Source of the DNA: Lutibacter sp. UBA4458
Lineage (GTDB): Bacteria > Bacteroidota > Bacteroidia > Flavobacteriales > Flavobacteriaceae
Assembly: GCA_002390165.1 (NCBI GenBank)
Contig: DGOU01000054.1
Location: 1-5,400, forward strand
Direction of reading: 5' to 3'
DNA length: 5,400 nt
In this document: piece after piece, positions 5,159 through 5,400 of the stretch
How the letters are laid out: each line of letters begins with the position of its first letter
How positions within the stretch are numbered: the stretch's first letter is position 1
Notes under the pieces: generated by a model
What the model saw: only the letters and a program-made list of their open reading frames with translations
What the model was told of the DNA's origin: nothing
The model's database searches: none
Position numbers and translations under genes: made by a program

Positions 5159-5400
5159 GTATTACTAAATTTTAAAGCCAATACATTCGTCTTAAGGTAG
5201 TGATAAACCCCATCTTCATCACAAGTAAATTCCGTTATGTCATCCACCACTGCTTTAATATGATCCGGTGCATTTTTCATGGCTACTGCGTGAGTGACAA
5301 ACTCGAACATTTTCAAGTCGTTGTCACTGTCGCCAATAGCTAACGTTTCACAGCCAGTTAAATCAAAGCGCTCTAGCATTTGTTCGATTCCTGATGCTTT
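5155..5400 (-). CDS. Cof-type HAD-IIB family phosphatase, C-terminal part (about 81 aa visible)
   Basis: This is the end of a haloacid-dehalogenase-superfamily hydrolase, which removes phosphate from small sugar phosphates or cofactors in the cytosol. The visible chain begins KASGIQEMLERF, carrying the motif III lysine of the Cof type, then ETLAIGDSDNDLKMF with the motif IV acidic pair GDSDND that binds magnesium, then AVAMKNAPDHIKAVVDDIT and the terminal DEDGVYHYL typical of this subfamily. Members are usually 260-290 residues with the nucleophile DxD at the N-terminus, so roughly the first two thirds lie beyond the window. The TGA stop is at 5155-5157. An internal ATG at 5377-5379 is not the start, because the conserved KASGI precedes it in frame. 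Base composition is less AT-rich than the nuclease and spacer, consistent with a resident chromosomal gene. The exact substrate cannot be told from this part. Confidence 0.9.
   Translation of the reverse strand, partial: KASGIEQMLERFDLTGCETLAIGDSDNDLKMFEFVTHAVAMKNAPDHIKAVVDDITEFTCDEDGVYHYLKTNVLALKFSNT

Noticed and set aside
1..5400. CRISPR array, tRNA, rRNA or integrase attachment site
   Set aside because: No regularly spaced repeats, no cloverleaf-like GC-rich segment and no integrase gene were seen on either strand.

Overview
The window looks like part of a low-GC Firmicute (class Bacilli) chromosome. A Lactobacillales host such as an Enterococcus- or Carnobacterium-like organism is a tentative guess. 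The evidence is AT-rich DNA with AGGAGG-type ribosome binding sites, an IS1182-family insertion sequence with the end GGGGCTGTCCC, and a Cof-type HAD phosphatase of the kind common in these bacteria. All four genes lie on the minus strand, so transcription runs from right to left.

Region by region: (1) 1-1277 is the promoter-proximal part of an IS1182-family element. Its transposase is interrupted by an in-frame TAA; the other end of the element is outside the window. The IS end carries a long hairpin that acts as a terminator against transcription arriving from the right, and a second stem-loop sits just before the transposase start codon. (2) 1340-2884 encodes a 514-residue HipA-like protein kinase fused to a C-terminal HIRAN module. 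A well-placed Shine-Dalgarno and ATG at the fusion joint could also produce the 231-residue C-terminal half alone. (3) 2885-3473 is a non-coding, AT-rich spacer with a rightward extended -10, a 17-bp palindrome and a strong hairpin; together they could define a short RNA divergent from the kinase gene. (4) 3474-4847 encodes a 457-residue PD-(D/E)XK nuclease-superfamily protein with the HSxxLxxLL and ENK signatures of the PDDEXK_4-type family. (5) 4848-5154 is a 307-bp spacer dense in repeats: inverted arms around the nuclease promoter, a recurring TTTCTATAG box, a direct duplication and a 14-bp perfect hairpin. (6) 5155-5400 is the C-terminal end of a HAD-IIB (Cof-type) phosphatase, probably host housekeeping.

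The kinase-HIRAN gene and the nuclease gene, lying between a housekeeping gene and a decayed IS, form a small accessory cassette. Both families occur in toxin or anti-phage settings, so a defence or stress-growth-arrest role is a reasonable hypothesis. They are about 590 bp apart with separate promoters, so they need not work together. No HipB-like DNA-binding antitoxin, methyltransferase, integrase, tRNA or CRISPR array was seen.
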